Assembly: GCF_023155745.1 (NCBI RefSeq)
Contig: NZ_JAKNUS010000008.1
Coordinates: 62,001-126,000 of the forward strand
Length of the DNA: 64,000 nt
From: Microbacterium kunmingense
GTDB lineage: Bacteria > Actinomycetota > Actinomycetes > Actinomycetales > Microbacteriaceae
Reading direction: 5' to 3'
Shown here: piece by piece, positions 18,301 through 27,450 of the stretch
Numbering within the stretch: position 1 is the first letter of the stretch
Layout of the letters: every line of letters starts with the position of its first letter
The notes under the pieces: model-generated
Told to the model about the DNA's origin: nothing
Seen by the model: the letters and a program-made list of their open reading frames with translations, nothing else
Database searches by the model: none
Made by a program: the position numbers and the translations under genes

Positions 18301-18358
18301 CCACCTGGCGCTCACGGAAGGGACCGAATCCCTCGAGCTCGATGCGGTGAAGTTTCAC
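15338..18358 (-). CDS. sbcC: Exonuclease SbcC (Rad50-like ATPase)
   Basis: A 1006-residue SMC-like ATPase, the partner of SbcD in the double-strand DNA exonuclease/endonuclease that opens hairpins and covalently blocked ends. Walker A is SGRTGAGKSSVLDGI near residue 35; QFLQVILLAQNRFAEFL is the Q-loop region. A long coiled coil follows, with the zinc-hook CPVCGS at mid-protein; the C-terminus carries the signature LSGGETFLASLALALG and Walker B DTLFIDEGFGSLD. The GTG start overlaps the end of sbcD by 4 bp. Confidence 0.95.
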   Translation of the reverse strand: MKLHRIELEGFGPFRERQVVDLDAFDVDGIFLISGRTGAGKSSVLDGICFALYGGVPRYDGAEKRLRSDHCGPDDPTSVAVEFTTAGRRFRVTRSPDYPRRKRRGEGFTVVAADAELAELVDGQWQGRASGPRHVGLELDEILGLSQQQFLQVILLAQNRFAEFLLAKNDDRQKLLRRLFGTRTYEDYLHAFEERRRATERDVADATGAAALLLGEAERLLPSDESADLETAAAGGATAGVRLDVVERGAQRADYRAESLRLARDAAETAHRAAEDHHAAMRRLRQAQEERARSRAALAALEAEAPTVDAARRELVAARDAEALRAPLEAAEVAETERAAGLAAVRAVVDDLGLSDADLATLPLEALDTLVLQLTGELAVWRDAQNVEKALDAAEQAFTADVARIREEEELIARLDADRARIPVQRAAVEAELAPARDAAAGADTARTRRDEARARHDAAAEAVDLAQRTLAAEQESLAAAEMAAAANDAVVSLLRRRAADRAGGLAADLVDGEACPVCGSVEHPHPAEPTGDPVSDDDIARAEAAQQTASDSARQAAEVFRAAREAEAHAAARAGGLDLEAASAALLEAEAALRAGEAAVVERDRLLATLDTLALLDAEAAQERDRLTAHLATLREDVSAREAELREKRRVVAAARGDHASVSARIEAASLRRDRATRLAAVHRAADIATAAAERAAADRDDRVAASGFGDLRAAREALRTAPQREALEERIRTHEAALRAERDRLRDLELALAGEPEELVDVSAAESALVAAREAWVAAVDAAADAAATAARLRTLLERAREALGDVTALAEEQQVVARLADTIAGRAPNTHRMTLESFVLAAELEEIVAAANLRLSDMSSGRYQLRHTDALAARGAASGLGLEILDAHTGAARPAQSLSGGETFLASLALALGLAEVVTARAGGVRLDTLFIDEGFGSLDDDTLELAMTTLDELRQGGRTVGLISHVATMKERIPAQLHVQATPQGPSIIRQDASAAASLLPA

Positions 18359-19509
18359 GCGGAGACCTCCGCGCCGACGCGCTCCTCGACGACGGCGGCG
18401 ATGATCTCGCGCTCGCGCTCGCTCGCACCCTCGCCGTCGCGGACGTGAGCGAGGAAAGCGTCGATCAGCTCGCCGTCGTTGCGGGCGGCACGCACCCGCC
18501 GGGCGTACGTCGAGCCGTCGTCCGCTCGCGCCCCCTCCGGTGTGTGCACGACGGTGGCGCAGTAGGGGAAGCGTGCCAGCAGGCGCCGCATCGGATCGCT
18601 CTGCGGCGTCGGATCGGTGTACTGCGCGCACACCCACGCGTCTTCCCACTCGGCGTGCGCGGGAGCGCTGAGCAGGTCGTCGAGCCGCCCCCGGAGCGTG
18701 ACCAGCCGCCGCGGCACGGGGAGCTCGAGCCAGGCGACCCGGGCGAGCCCGTCGCCGTCGAGGTCGACCAGCCACGAGCCCCGCGGCTTGTCGGCCTCGC
18801 CGAAGCTGTAGTGAAGCGGCGCCCCCGCGTACCGCACCGCGTCGGACAGTCGCTGGCGTCCGTGGATATGGCCGAGCGCGACGTAGTCGAACCCGTCGAA
18901 CGCGGCGAGCGGCACCACGTCGAGGCCGCCCTGCTGGATGTCGCGCTCCAGGCCCGTCGTCGGCTCGACACCCGCCGCGAAGCAGTGGGCGATCGCCACC
19001 GACCGCCCCCCGCGCGCGGCGACGTCGGTGCGGACCAGACCGAGCGCCTGGTCCAGCGCCTGCGCCTGGGTGCGCACCTCCACCCCCGGCCAGAGGTGGC
19101 GCACGAGCGACGGCTCGAGGAAGGGGATGCCGTACACGTGCACGGGGCCGTGCTCGTCGTCGATCGTCACGGGCGTGCCGATCGCGGCGGGATCGGTGAG
19201 AACGTGGATGCCCTGGCGCAGCAGACCCGCCTGGAAGCCCAGCCGCGCGGCGGAGTCGTGGTTGCCGCTGGTGACGACCACTCGGGCATCCGCGTCGCTG
19301 ATCCCTCGGAGAGCATCGGTGAGCAGGCGGTAGCAGTCCGCCGCCGGGGCGGCGGAGTCGAACACGTCCCCCGCGACGATCACCAGATCGACGTCGTTCT
19401 CACGCACCTGGACGATGAGGGCGTCGAGCACTCCGCGCAGCGCATCGAGGGTGGAATGGCCGTGGAACGACCGCCCGATGTGCCAGTCCGAGGTGTGCAG
19501 GATCCGCAT
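18355..19509 (-). CDS. sbcD: Exonuclease SbcD (Mre11-like nuclease)
   Basis: A 384-residue metallophosphoesterase. The metal-binding motifs are all present: SDWHIG (D8, H10), VIVAGDVFDSAAP, VVTSGNHDSAARLGF, and GHIHGRQ near residue 220. The C-terminal capping domain is followed by an acidic tail. The ATG is 7 nt after TACGGT, suggesting leaderless expression. sbcC follows with a 4-bp overlap, the usual sbcDC order. Confidence 0.95.
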   Translation of the reverse strand: MRILHTSDWHIGRSFHGHSTLDALRGVLDALIVQVRENDVDLVIVAGDVFDSAAPAADCYRLLTDALRGISDADARVVVTSGNHDSAARLGFQAGLLRQGIHVLTDPAAIGTPVTIDDEHGPVHVYGIPFLEPSLVRHLWPGVEVRTQAQALDQALGLVRTDVAARGGRSVAIAHCFAAGVEPTTGLERDIQQGGLDVVPLAAFDGFDYVALGHIHGRQRLSDAVRYAGAPLHYSFGEADKPRGSWLVDLDGDGLARVAWLELPVPRRLVTLRGRLDDLLSAPAHAEWEDAWVCAQYTDPTPQSDPMRRLLARFPYCATVVHTPEGARADDGSTYARRVRAARNDGELIDAFLAHVRDGEGASEREREIIAAVVEERVGAEVSA

Positions 19510-19599
19510 GTCCCACACCGTAAGCGCCCCCGCCGACATCGCCCCGCTGCGGCCCCGCGGTTCGCCCGGAAACACAGGTCTCACCTAGGGTCGGGAGCA

Positions 19600-20361
19600 A
19601 TGAGCGACGCCCCCACCTTCGCGATCGAGCGGTTCACCCACGCCGGGGCGACGCTCGTCGCACAGGAGTCCGGTGAGGGGCGCGATCTGTTCGTCCTCAT
19701 CCACGGGATCGGCATGGGTCGATCCGCCTTCGCCGAGTTGGAGGGACTCCTCGACGACCTCGCCCGCGTGGTCGCCGTGGACCTCCCGGGGTACGGCGAG
19801 ACGCCCGAACCCGGACGGGTGCTGTCGATGGAGGAGAACGCCGACGTCGTCGCCGCCTACCTCGCCGACCTCACCGCCGGTGATGAGCGTCCCCGCGTCG
19901 TCGTCCTCGGCCACTCCATGGGCGCCCAGGTGGCGCTCGAGGTCGCGGCGCGGCATCCGCACCTGGTCGACGCACTGGTTCTCGTCGGTCCGACGGTGGA
20001 GCCGGGCGCGCGGTCGACGATCCGTCAGCTCTGGCGACTGATCCGCGACATCATCCCCGAGAGCCCCCGGGTGATCGCCGTCGGGGCGCGGGAATACCTC
20101 CGCGCCGGACCGCGGCTTCTGGCGAAGGTTCGCGCGGTGATGGCGCACCGTCCGGAAGACACGGCCCGGCGGGTGGATGCGCCCACGCTCGTGATCCGCG
20201 GGGAGCGCGACATCCTGGTGCCGGTGGAATGGGCCCGTCAGCTCACCGATGCGCTGTCCGACGGGCAACTGCGCGAGGTCGCCGAATTCGGCCACGAGAC
20301 GATGATCCGAAACGCCGGACCCACCGCCACCCTCATTCGCGCGTTCCTCGAGGGCCGCTGA
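19600..20361 (+). CDS. Alpha/beta hydrolase
   Basis: A 253-residue single-domain hydrolase. The oxyanion region is LIHGIGMGRSAF, the nucleophile elbow is VVLGHSMGAQVAL (Ser about 107), the acid is in LVIRGERDILVP, and the catalytic His is in AEFGHETMI. A small helical lid lies between. No signal peptide. TAGGGT lies 8 nt before the ATG. It is divergent from sbcD; the substrate cannot be deduced. Confidence 0.88.
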   Translation: MSDAPTFAIERFTHAGATLVAQESGEGRDLFVLIHGIGMGRSAFAELEGLLDDLARVVAVDLPGYGETPEPGRVLSMEENADVVAAYLADLTAGDERPRVVVLGHSMGAQVALEVAARHPHLVDALVLVGPTVEPGARSTIRQLWRLIRDIIPESPRVIAVGAREYLRAGPRLLAKVRAVMAHRPEDTARRVDAPTLVIRGERDILVPVEWARQLTDALSDGQLREVAEFGHETMIRNAGPTATLIRAFLEGR

Positions 20362-20365
20362 GTCC

Positions 20366-20680
20366 TCAGGCCTCCTCGTCGCCCGTCGTCACCTGCTCGG
20401 CGAGGTCGTCGACCTCCTCGTCCGAGGCCTGGCCGCCGACATCCTCGACCCGCTCGCGCAGGTCGTCCTCGACCTTCTCGGGCTCGGGATCCGACGCCTC
20501 GGCGCGCGCCTCGGCCGCCGCGACGGCGCGCTCGGCCACATCGTCGTCCGTCCCGGCAGCCTCGACCGGCTGGTCAGGGGTGGATGTATCGGTCGAGGCG
20601 CCCTGCGGCGGGTGCAGCGGCTCGGCCGGCGGAACGCCGATGCCGACTGCCTCGTGGTCGGGTTCGCGCCGGTCGCCCAT
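20366..20680 (-). CDS. Small acidic disordered protein
   Basis: A 104-residue protein rich in Asp, Glu, Ala, Pro and Thr, with a helical acidic C-terminal half (AVAAAEARAEASDPEPEKVEDDLRE is split here: AVAAAEARAEASD then PEPEKVEDDLRE). No domain recognised. Its ATG shares a base with the stop codon of the acidic gene upstream (TGATG) with a GAGGA ribosome-binding site, so the two small acidic proteins are co-translated. Function unknown. Confidence 0.6.
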   Translation of the reverse strand: MGDRREPDHEAVGIGVPPAEPLHPPQGASTDTSTPDQPVEAAGTDDDVAERAVAAAEARAEASDPEPEKVEDDLRERVEDVGGQASDEEVDDLAEQVTTGDEEA

Positions 20681-20919
20681 CAGTCCTCCTCGGTCTGGCT
20701 GTCGGTGGAGAGGTCGGGGTCGAGCCCCTGCGTCGGCACGTCGCTCTCGACCTCCCCGTCGGGGATCGTCTCAGGGTTGACCGCCAGGCCGGAGCGGTCC
20801 AGCGCCTCGGGATCGGCGCCGGCGCTGCTGCGCTCCTTCGCCGCACTGTCGTGCTGGTCGCCGTAGCCCCCCGCGGGGTCGGCGTTGATCACGCCCTCGG
20901 GCAGGTCCTTGTCGTCCAT
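20680..20919 (-). CDS. Small acidic disordered protein
   Basis: A 79-residue protein beginning MDDKDLPEGVINADPAGGYG, strongly acidic and Ser/Pro/Gly-rich with no hydrophobic core, so probably disordered. It is followed with 1-bp overlap by the other acidic gene (20366-20680). It resembles in composition the proteins at 1601-1873 and 42691-42975. Function unknown. Confidence 0.65.
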   Translation of the reverse strand: MDDKDLPEGVINADPAGGYGDQHDSAAKERSSAGADPEALDRSGLAVNPETIPDGEVESDVPTQGLDPDLSTDSQTEED

Positions 20920-20980
20920 GCCGCCATCCTGCTCCCCGCGTCCACGCCCGGCGCGGGGTTGACGGCTGGCCGCGGCGTCG

Positions 20981-21397
20981 CTAGCGGTCGGTGCCGGCCT
21001 GCGCGGCGCGATCTCGTCGCACCGCATCGCCGAGCAGCTGTCCGCCGCTGGTCAGCAGCGCGCGGCGCCAGGGCAGCACCCCCTCGATCTCGATCTGGAT
21101 GGAGATCGACAGCACGGTCCGGATCAGCACGATGAGGCCGAGGATCAGGGCATCCTCGATCGACGGCTTGGAGGTGATGGTGCGGATGAGATCGGCGGCG
21201 ACGAGGATCTCCAGGCCGAGCAGGATCGCCGCGCCGAGTGCGTTCCGCAGCACCGAGAACGCGGCCCGGCCGCCCTCGCGGCGACGCAGCGACCGCGCAC
21301 CCAGCACAAGGGCGATCACGAAGCCGACGATCATGGCGGCGGCGCCGGCCGCCTCGAAGGCGACGGCGACGCCGGAGAAGACCTCTTGGAGCCGCAC
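20981..21397 (-). CDS. DUF1622 family membrane protein
   Basis: A 138-residue protein with three hydrophobic segments (about residues 8-34, 55-72 and 85-102). The ALGAAILLGLEILVAADLIRT stretch, quoted here as LGAAILLGLEILVAADLI, and the later VLIRTVLSISIQIEIEG are characteristic of DUF1622. Role unknown. The GTG at 21397 is 6 nt after TACACT (21409-21404), which decides the start. Confidence 0.85.
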   Translation of the reverse strand: MRLQEVFSGVAVAFEAAGAAAMIVGFVIALVLGARSLRRREGGRAAFSVLRNALGAAILLGLEILVAADLIRTITSKPSIEDALILGLIVLIRTVLSISIQIEIEGVLPWRRALLTSGGQLLGDAVRRDRAAQAGTDR

Positions 21398-21438
21398 GCG
21401 CCCAGTGTAGAGCGCGCCGACGCGGAAGGCGGGAGGGC

Positions 21439-21738
21439 TCAGGCCGTGGAACGCTGCCGCAGGATACCCGCGCGGTCGGGGTGCAGATCGAACCAGTCGG
21501 CGACGTACCAGCACACCGGGATCACCTGGCGGCCCCCCTCGGCTTCGAGGTGCGCGACGGCCCGGTCGACCAGCTCTCCGGCGTAGCCCTTTCCGCGGAA
21601 GGTCGGGATCGTGTACGCCCGGGTCATGGCGACGGTGCGGCCGTCGTCCTTGTAGTCGAGGACGCTGACGAGGTCGTCGCCGCGGTGCAACGTGTACCGC
21701 GAGGCGTCCCTCTCGTCGGTGAAGCGCAGTTCGGTCAC
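21439..21738 (-). CDS. Small GNAT (YjdJ/Gcn5-like) acetyltransferase
   Basis: A 99-residue minimal acetyltransferase domain: SRYTLHRGDDLVSVLDYK strands, TRAYTIPTFRGKGYAGELV as acetyl-CoA loop, and VIPVCWYVADWFDLHPD at the C-terminus, matching the one-domain YjdJ-type proteins. Of two adjacent GTG codons, the one at 21738 is 6 nt after TACCCT and is preferred. Acceptor unknown. Confidence 0.82.
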   Translation of the reverse strand: MTELRFTDERDASRYTLHRGDDLVSVLDYKDDGRTVAMTRAYTIPTFRGKGYAGELVDRAVAHLEAEGGRQVIPVCWYVADWFDLHPDRAGILRQRSTA

Positions 21739-21791
21739 CACGTCAGGGTACGCCCGGTTCGCTGGAGCGGCGCTGAAGGAACGCCGGGCGC

Positions 21792-23222
21792 TCACTCCGG
21801 GATCGCCCGGGTGCGCACGAGCTCCCGATACCACCGGCCGCTGTCCTTGACGGTCCGTTCGAGCGTGTCGAAATCGACCCGCACGATGCCGAACCGCTTG
21901 GCGTAGCCGTAGCCCCATTCGAAGTTGTCCAGAAGCGACCAGACGAAGTATCCGCGCAGGTCGACTCCCCGAGCCATCGCCCGGTGCGCCGCGGTGAAGT
22001 GCCGACGCAGATAGTCGAGTCGCTCGGGGTCGGGAACCGACCCGTCGGGGGCGACCTCGTCGTCGAAGGCGGCACCGTTCTCGGTGACCATGAGCGCCTG
22101 CTCGGGGAACTGCTCCGACAGCGACACCAGAAGCTCCTCGAGGCCCTCGGGCGCGATGTTCCACCCCATGGCGGTGTACGGTCCCGGCTGCTCCACGAAC
22201 TCCACAGCCTGGTCGCTCCCGGGCCACGCGGTCCCGCCGGCGACCCCCTTGTGCCCGTCGTTCATCTGCTTGGGCGACACCCCGTCCCACAGGCGCACGG
22301 TTGCCGTGGAGTAATAGTTGACGCCCAGCACATCGATCGGCTGATGGATGTCGGCGAGGTCGCCGTCCTGCACGAAGGCCCAGTCGGTCACCCCTGCGGT
22401 GTCCTGCAGCAGATCTTCGGGGTACTCGCCGCGCAGCATCGGCCCGGTGAAGGCTCGATTGGCCAGCGCATCGATCCGTCGCATCGCCTCGCCTGCCCCG
22501 TCGCCGACCCCGCGGAGCACGTGGAAGTTGAGGGTGACGGAGTACTCCGGCGTTCCGGTCGAGGTCGCCCGCAGCGCCTGCAACGCCCGGCCGTGCCCCA
22601 GGTTCAGGTGGTGCACGGCTGCGAGCGCCGCGGCCGGCTCGTGCCGGCCGGGCGCGTGGCCGCCCTGCCCGTACCCGAGGTAGGCCGAGCACCACGGCTC
22701 GTTCAGAGTGGTCCAGGTGTGCGCCCGGTCGCCGAACGCCTCGCCGACCACCTCGGCGTAGCGCGCGAAGGCGTCGACCGTCGCGCGGGCCGGCCAGCCC
22801 CCGGCATCCTCGAGAGCCTGAGGGAGATCCCAGTGGTAGAGGGTGGCGACCGGACGGATGCCGCGGGCGAGGAGTCCATCGATGAGCCGCGCGTAGAAAT
22901 CCAGGCCCGCCTGATTCACCTCGCCGGTGCCCGTGGGCATGATGCGGGGCCACGCGATCGAGAAGCGGTATGCCTCGAGACCGAGGTCCTTCATCAGGTC
23001 GAGGTCGCTCTCCCACCGGTGGTAGTGGTCGCACGCGACGTCGCCCGTGTCGCCGTTCCAGACTTTGCCGGGGGTCTTGGAGAAGGTGTCCCAGATGGAC
23101 GGGCCACGCCCGTCCTCCGTCGCCGCCCCCTCGATCTGATACGAGGCGGTCGCCGACCCGAAGGTGAAGCCGGGCGGGAACACCAGCCCCGCGTCGCGAT
23201 AGTCCGCTCGTCCCTCGACCAT
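21792..23222 (-). CDS. GH1 beta-glucosidase
   Basis: A 476-residue glycoside hydrolase family 1 enzyme. The acid/base is E175 in TLNEPW and the nucleophile E381 in [26 protein letters not shown] is the family N-terminal signature and [15 protein letters not shown] the C-terminal one. No signal peptide, so it acts on sugars already imported. A strong GGGGGAG ribosome-binding site precedes the ATG at 23222; an alternative ATG at 23261 would overlap the alpha-xylosidase stop by 4 bp and add 13 residues. It is the last gene of the LacI-controlled operon and probably removes glucosyl units after alpha-xylosidase action. Confidence 0.93.
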   Translation of the reverse strand: MVEGRADYRDAGLVFPPGFTFGSATASYQIEGAATEDGRGPSIWDTFSKTPGKVWNGDTGDVACDHYHRWESDLDLMKDLGLEAYRFSIAWPRIMPTGTGEVNQAGLDFYARLIDGLLARGIRPVATLYHWDLPQALEDAGGWPARATVDAFARYAEVVGEAFGDRAHTWTTLNEPWCSAYLGYGQGGHAPGRHEPAAALAAVHHLNLGHGRALQALRATSTGTPEYSVTLNFHVLRGVGDGAGEAMRRIDALANRAFTGPMLRGEYPEDLLQDTAGVTDWAFVQDGDLADIHQPIDVLGVNYYSTATVRLWDGVSPKQMNDGHKGVAGGTAWPGSDQAVEFVEQPGPYTAMGWNIAPEGLEELLVSLSEQFPEQALMVTENGAAFDDEVAPDGSVPDPERLDYLRRHFTAAHRAMARGVDLRGYFVWSLLDNFEWGYGYAKRFGIVRVDFDTLERTVKDSGRWYRELVRTRAIPE

Positions 23223-23257
23223 GGCTGCTCCCCCTTGGACTCCGCCGACTCCCACCG

Positions 23258-25495
23258 TCATCCGGTCACGTCCGTCAGGTCAACGCTATAGTCCCGCGAC
23301 GCCCCGTCGGGAGCCGTGACGGTCACATTGCGCATCCCGCTCCTGCCGGGGAACACCCGGAGGGCGAGGCCGTCGTGGTAGTCGTAGTCGGGCCGGTCGT
23401 CGCGCGCCCCCCACGGGATGACCGCGCCCGGCCGGGCATACAGCGGCAGGCTGTCGAAGCCGTGCACCTCGCGGCGCCAGCCGCCGCCGGTCACCGTCTC
23501 GCCCGTGAGGAGGCTCGTCCACTCCCCCGCAGGCAGGTAGAAATCGACCACACCCGTCTCGGAGAAAACCGGGGCGACCAGCAGCTCGGAGCCGAGAAGG
23601 TACTGCCGGTCGAGGTAGGCCACCGCCGGGTCATCCGGGAACTCCAGCTGCATCGGGCGCATGATCGGGGCACCCGTGCGGGCGGCGTCGATGCCTGCCT
23701 GGAAGAGGTAGGGCATGAGCCGCATCTTTAGCTGCGCGAAGCGGCGCGTGATGTCGACGGCCTCATCGTCGAACGCCCACGGAACCCGGTACGAGTCCGA
23801 CCCGTGGAAGCGGCTGTGACTCGAGAGCAGGCCGAAGGCCACCCACCGCTTGAACACCGCCGGATCGGGGGTTCCCTCGAACCCGCCGATGTCGTGACTC
23901 CAGTGGGCGAAGCCGCTCATCGCCAGCGACAGGCCGCCGCGCAGGCTCTCCGCCATCGAGGGGAACGTCGATGTGTTGTCGCCGCCCCAGTGCACCGGCA
24001 TCGTCTGGCCGCCGGCGGTGGCTGAGCGGGCGAACAGCACCGCGTCGCCCTCGCCGCGCTCGGCGACGAGGACGTCGTGGACGGCCCGGTTGTACAGCTG
24101 CGCGTACAGGTTGTGCATGCGGGCGGGGTCGGACCCGTCGTGCCACACGACATCGGTGGGGATCCGCTCGCCGAAGTCGGTCTTGAAGCAGTCGACGCCC
24201 TGCGCGAGGAGCACTCGCAGCTTGTCCTGGTACCAGCGCACCGCGGCGGGATTGGTGAAGTCGAGCAGGCCCATCCCGGCCTGCCAGAGGTCCCACTGCC
24301 ACACCGACCCGTCGCCGCGCTGCACGAGGTAGTCGGCGGCGGCCGCCTCGGCGAACAGCGGCGAGCGCTGGGCGATGTAGGGGTTGATCCACACCGAGAC
24401 CTTCAACCCGCGGTCGTGAAGGCGACGGAGCATGCCGTCGGGGTCGGGGAAGACCCGGGGGTCCCATTCGAAGTCGCACCAGTTGAACTCGCGCATCCAG
24501 AAGCAGTCGAAGTGGAACACCGACAGCGGGATGTCACGCTCGGCCATCCCCTCGATGAACGAGGTGACGGTCTGCTCGTCATAGTCGGTCGTGAAAGACG
24601 TCGACAGCCACGGGCCGTACGACCAGGCGGGCACGACGGGGGCGCGTCCGGTGAGGGAGGTGTACCGGGTCAGCACGTCCTTGGGCGTCGGGCCGGCGAA
24701 GACGAAGTACTCCAGCACCTCGCCGGGCACGCTGAACTGCACGCGCTCGACGGCCTCCGATCCGACCTCGAAAGAGACGTGACCGGGGTCGTTCACGAGC
24801 ACACCGTACCCGCGCGAGGAGAGGTAGAACGGCACGTTCTTGTATGCCTGCTCGCTGGACGTGCCCCCGTCGGCATTCCACACGTCGATGGTCTGACCGT
24901 TCTTCACCAGCGGACCGAAGCGCTCGCCCAGCCCGTAGATCGTCTCGCCGACCCCCAGGTCGAGCTGCTCGTGGACGAACGCGCGCTCGGGCGGCACGCC
25001 GGTCTCGGCGCGGGCGTTGCCGACGATGCCGTGCTCGACCGCGGCCTCGGGGCCGAGGCGCACGAAGGCCTGCGCCTTGTGTCCGCTGCCGGTCACCCGC
25101 ACACCGTCGACATCGAACGACAGCGACCACGGTGCCCCCGGCGCGATCCGGGCGGTGAGCGGGCCGCTGACGAGCGTCCCGGCCCCGGCATCGGCGACCC
25201 CTGCTCCCGTTCCGCGCTCCCCCGCGCCGGGCAGGGCGAACCCTCCATGCCACCGGCCGCCGATGTGGTGGGCGATCCGCACCCGGATGACACCCTCGAT
25301 CGGCGAGGACACCGTGGTGGTCAGGGTGGTGCGGTTGAGCACATCGCCGCGGCGGGCGATCACCTGGGTCGGGGCGGTGATCTCGAGTGCGGCGCCGTCG
25401 ACACCGTCATCCGTCTGCCGGATGTCGTACGCCTCCGCGGCGTAGAGCGCGGTGACGCCGGGGCGCAGCTGCCAGAACCCGTCGGTGAACTTCAT
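23258..25495 (-). CDS. yicI: GH31 alpha-xylosidase
   Basis: A 745-residue cytoplasmic glycoside hydrolase. The nucleophile is D440 in CFKTDFGE and the acid/base D506 in VHWGGDNTS, the same 66-residue spacing as in E. coli YicI (416/482). The KTDFGE form of the motif and [11 protein letters not shown] are typical of alpha-xylosidases rather than alpha-glucosidases. It should remove xylose from the non-reducing end of xyloglucan oligosaccharides or isoprimeverose. Its ATG shares one base with the permease stop codon (TAATG), so it belongs to the transporter operon. Confidence 0.93.
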   Translation of the reverse strand: MKFTDGFWQLRPGVTALYAAEAYDIRQTDDGVDGAALEITAPTQVIARRGDVLNRTTLTTTVSSPIEGVIRVRIAHHIGGRWHGGFALPGAGERGTGAGVADAGAGTLVSGPLTARIAPGAPWSLSFDVDGVRVTGSGHKAQAFVRLGPEAAVEHGIVGNARAETGVPPERAFVHEQLDLGVGETIYGLGERFGPLVKNGQTIDVWNADGGTSSEQAYKNVPFYLSSRGYGVLVNDPGHVSFEVGSEAVERVQFSVPGEVLEYFVFAGPTPKDVLTRYTSLTGRAPVVPAWSYGPWLSTSFTTDYDEQTVTSFIEGMAERDIPLSVFHFDCFWMREFNWCDFEWDPRVFPDPDGMLRRLHDRGLKVSVWINPYIAQRSPLFAEAAAADYLVQRGDGSVWQWDLWQAGMGLLDFTNPAAVRWYQDKLRVLLAQGVDCFKTDFGERIPTDVVWHDGSDPARMHNLYAQLYNRAVHDVLVAERGEGDAVLFARSATAGGQTMPVHWGGDNTSTFPSMAESLRGGLSLAMSGFAHWSHDIGGFEGTPDPAVFKRWVAFGLLSSHSRFHGSDSYRVPWAFDDEAVDITRRFAQLKMRLMPYLFQAGIDAARTGAPIMRPMQLEFPDDPAVAYLDRQYLLGSELLVAPVFSETGVVDFYLPAGEWTSLLTGETVTGGGWRREVHGFDSLPLYARPGAVIPWGARDDRPDYDYHDGLALRVFPGRSGMRNVTVTAPDGASRDYSVDLTDVTG

Positions 25496-26400
25496 TACTT
25501 GACTGCTCCTGCCGTGATGCCCCGGGTGAGGGTGCGCTGGAAGATGAGGAAGAAGAGGAGGGTGGGGATGAGGCCGAGGAGGGCCGAGGCGCTGGTCGTC
25601 GTGACATCCATCAGCCGCTCCCCCTGCAGCAGGCTGATCGCGACCGGCACCGTCTGGTTCTCGTTGGAGACGAGGAAGGTGAGGGGGATCAGGAACTCGT
25701 TCCAGGTCCAGATGAAGAAGAAGATCAGCAGCACCGAGAGCGTCGGACGACTGATCGGGAAGATCACGCGCCACAGGATCTGCCACCGGCTCGCCCCGTC
25801 GATCGCGGCGGCCTCGAGCACCTCCTTCGGGAAGGTGCCGTAGACGGCCGAGAGCAGGTAGGTGCCGAAGGCGGCCTGGATGACGGTGAAGACGATGATC
25901 ACCGACCACACGTTGTTGTACAGCCCGACCTCTCGGAACATGTAGTACAGCGGGTAGAGCAGGGCCTCCTGCGGCAGGAGGTTCGCCAGGAGGAACAGCA
26001 GCACGATCCAGGAGCGGCCGCGCACCCGCCCGATCCCGATCGCGAACGCGTTCAGCACCGAGATCAGCACGGCGAGGATCGCCACGGTGCCCGAGATGAA
26101 CACCGAGTTCCACACCTTCTGGGGGAAGTTGACCCGCTCCCAGAACGCGGCGATTCCGTCGAGGTACATCGCCGAGGGAAGCGCGAGCGGACCACCCGTG
26201 GAGTAGTCGGCGGGCGATTTGAACGAGTTGATGAGGATCAGGTAGAACGGTGCGGCGATGAGGATCGCAGCGACGATCGCGAAGGCGAGCATCAGCCAGT
26301 CGACACCGTTCTTGCGGGTCATTCCACCGCGCGCCTTCGGCGGACGATTCGAACGGCGTCCTGTCTTCGGGGCCGTCGTCACGGCGAGGGTCGTGGCCAT
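25495..26400 (-). CDS. Carbohydrate ABC transporter permease (MalG type)
   Basis: A 301-residue inner-membrane permease with six predicted helices. The EAA loop that docks the ATPase reads EAAAIDGASRWQILWRVIFP. It starts with a TGATG overlap onto the first permease gene and ends with TAATG overlap onto the alpha-xylosidase gene. No ATPase gene is present in the operon; in actinobacteria a shared MsiK-type ATPase usually energises such importers. Confidence 0.92.
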   Translation of the reverse strand: MATTLAVTTAPKTGRRSNRPPKARGGMTRKNGVDWLMLAFAIVAAILIAAPFYLILINSFKSPADYSTGGPLALPSAMYLDGIAAFWERVNFPQKVWNSVFISGTVAILAVLISVLNAFAIGIGRVRGRSWIVLLFLLANLLPQEALLYPLYYMFREVGLYNNVWSVIIVFTVIQAAFGTYLLSAVYGTFPKEVLEAAAIDGASRWQILWRVIFPISRPTLSVLLIFFFIWTWNEFLIPLTFLVSNENQTVPVAISLLQGERLMDVTTTSASALLGLIPTLLFFLIFQRTLTRGITAGAVK

Positions 26401-27374
26401 CACAGTCCCGCCCTTTCTTTGCGCTCCGCGGCGTTCTGCGCGCGGATGAAGAGGATCGACACGACCGCGATCACGACCGTCAGCGCGGTGGCGATGGTCG
26501 CGCCGTAGCCGACCTGCTGCGACTGGAAGAACTCGCTGTAGGCGTAGTACGCCGGCACGATCGTCGAATCGCCGGGGCCGCCGCGGGTGAGCACGTAGAC
26601 GGGGCCGAAGACCTTCAGCGCCGCGATCGTGCAGGTGAGGGTGACGACGTAGATCTCGGGGCGGATGATGCTGACGGTGATCGCCCGGAACCGCTGGAAC
26701 CAGTTCGCGCCGTCGAGCTCGGCGGCCTCGTAGAGCTCGGGGTCGACCCGCTGGAGCGCGGCCATGAAGACCACGACGGGGTAGCCGATCTGGATCCAGA
26801 CGAGCACCACCATGATGCTGCCGAGCGCGGTGACGGGAGAGCCGAGCCAGTTCTGGGCGAGGAAGCCGAGGCCGATGCTCTCGAGGATGGTGTTCAGCGC
26901 CCCGTCCTGCGGGCGGAGGATCCAGCCGATCACGATGCCGGCGATCGCGGCGGGGAGGATCTGAGGGAGGTAATAGGTGGCGCGCAGGAAGCTCGCGAGG
27001 CGCCCGCCGTACTTCCGACCGATCACGTCGAACAACAGGGCCGCCAGCACCAGGCCGATGAGGGTCGGGAAGATGACCATCGCCACGATCATCCAGACGC
27101 TGTTGATGAACGAGGTCCAGAACGTCGCGTCGCCGAAGAGTTCGATCCAGTTCTCGAGGCCGATGAACTCCGGCGGACGGATGCCGCGCCAGTCGGTGAA
27201 GCTGAGGTAGATGTTCCACACCAGCGGCACCACGACGATGACGGTGACCAGCACCAGGCCGGGGATCAGATAGAGCCAGTAGCCGGCGGTGCCGCCGCCC
27301 CGCCGTTGCGGGATCAGCGGCTCCTCGGGAGGGAGCTTGGTCCGCGGAGCGCGGACGAAGGGGACAGCGGACAT
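26400..27374 (-). CDS. Carbohydrate ABC transporter permease (MalF type)
   Basis: A 324-residue permease with six predicted helices after a cytoplasmic, proline-rich N-terminus. The EAA motif is YEAAELDGANWFQRFRAITV. TM1 (GYWLYLIPGLVLVTVIVVVP) and the following TDWRGIRPPEFIGLENW loop are typical of the MalF/UgpA group. It lies 76 bp after the binding-protein gene and overlaps the second permease by one base. Confidence 0.92.
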   Translation of the reverse strand: MSAVPFVRAPRTKLPPEEPLIPQRRGGGTAGYWLYLIPGLVLVTVIVVVPLVWNIYLSFTDWRGIRPPEFIGLENWIELFGDATFWTSFINSVWMIVAMVIFPTLIGLVLAALLFDVIGRKYGGRLASFLRATYYLPQILPAAIAGIVIGWILRPQDGALNTILESIGLGFLAQNWLGSPVTALGSIMVVLVWIQIGYPVVVFMAALQRVDPELYEAAELDGANWFQRFRAITVSIIRPEIYVVTLTCTIAALKVFGPVYVLTRGGPGDSTIVPAYYAYSEFFQSQQVGYGATIATALTVVIAVVSILFIRAQNAAERKERAGL

Positions 27375-27450
27375 CGCGGGGACTCCTGGTGTGTGCCGGG
27401 GTGGGAGCCGGGGCGCCGCCGTGTGGCAGACGGCACCCCGGCCGGTTCGA

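Noticed and set aside
15749..18448. Plus-strand open frame of about 900 codons opposite sbcC
   Set aside because: sbcC on the minus strand has Walker A, zinc hook and Walker B motifs in the right order; the opposite frame is a codon-bias shadow.
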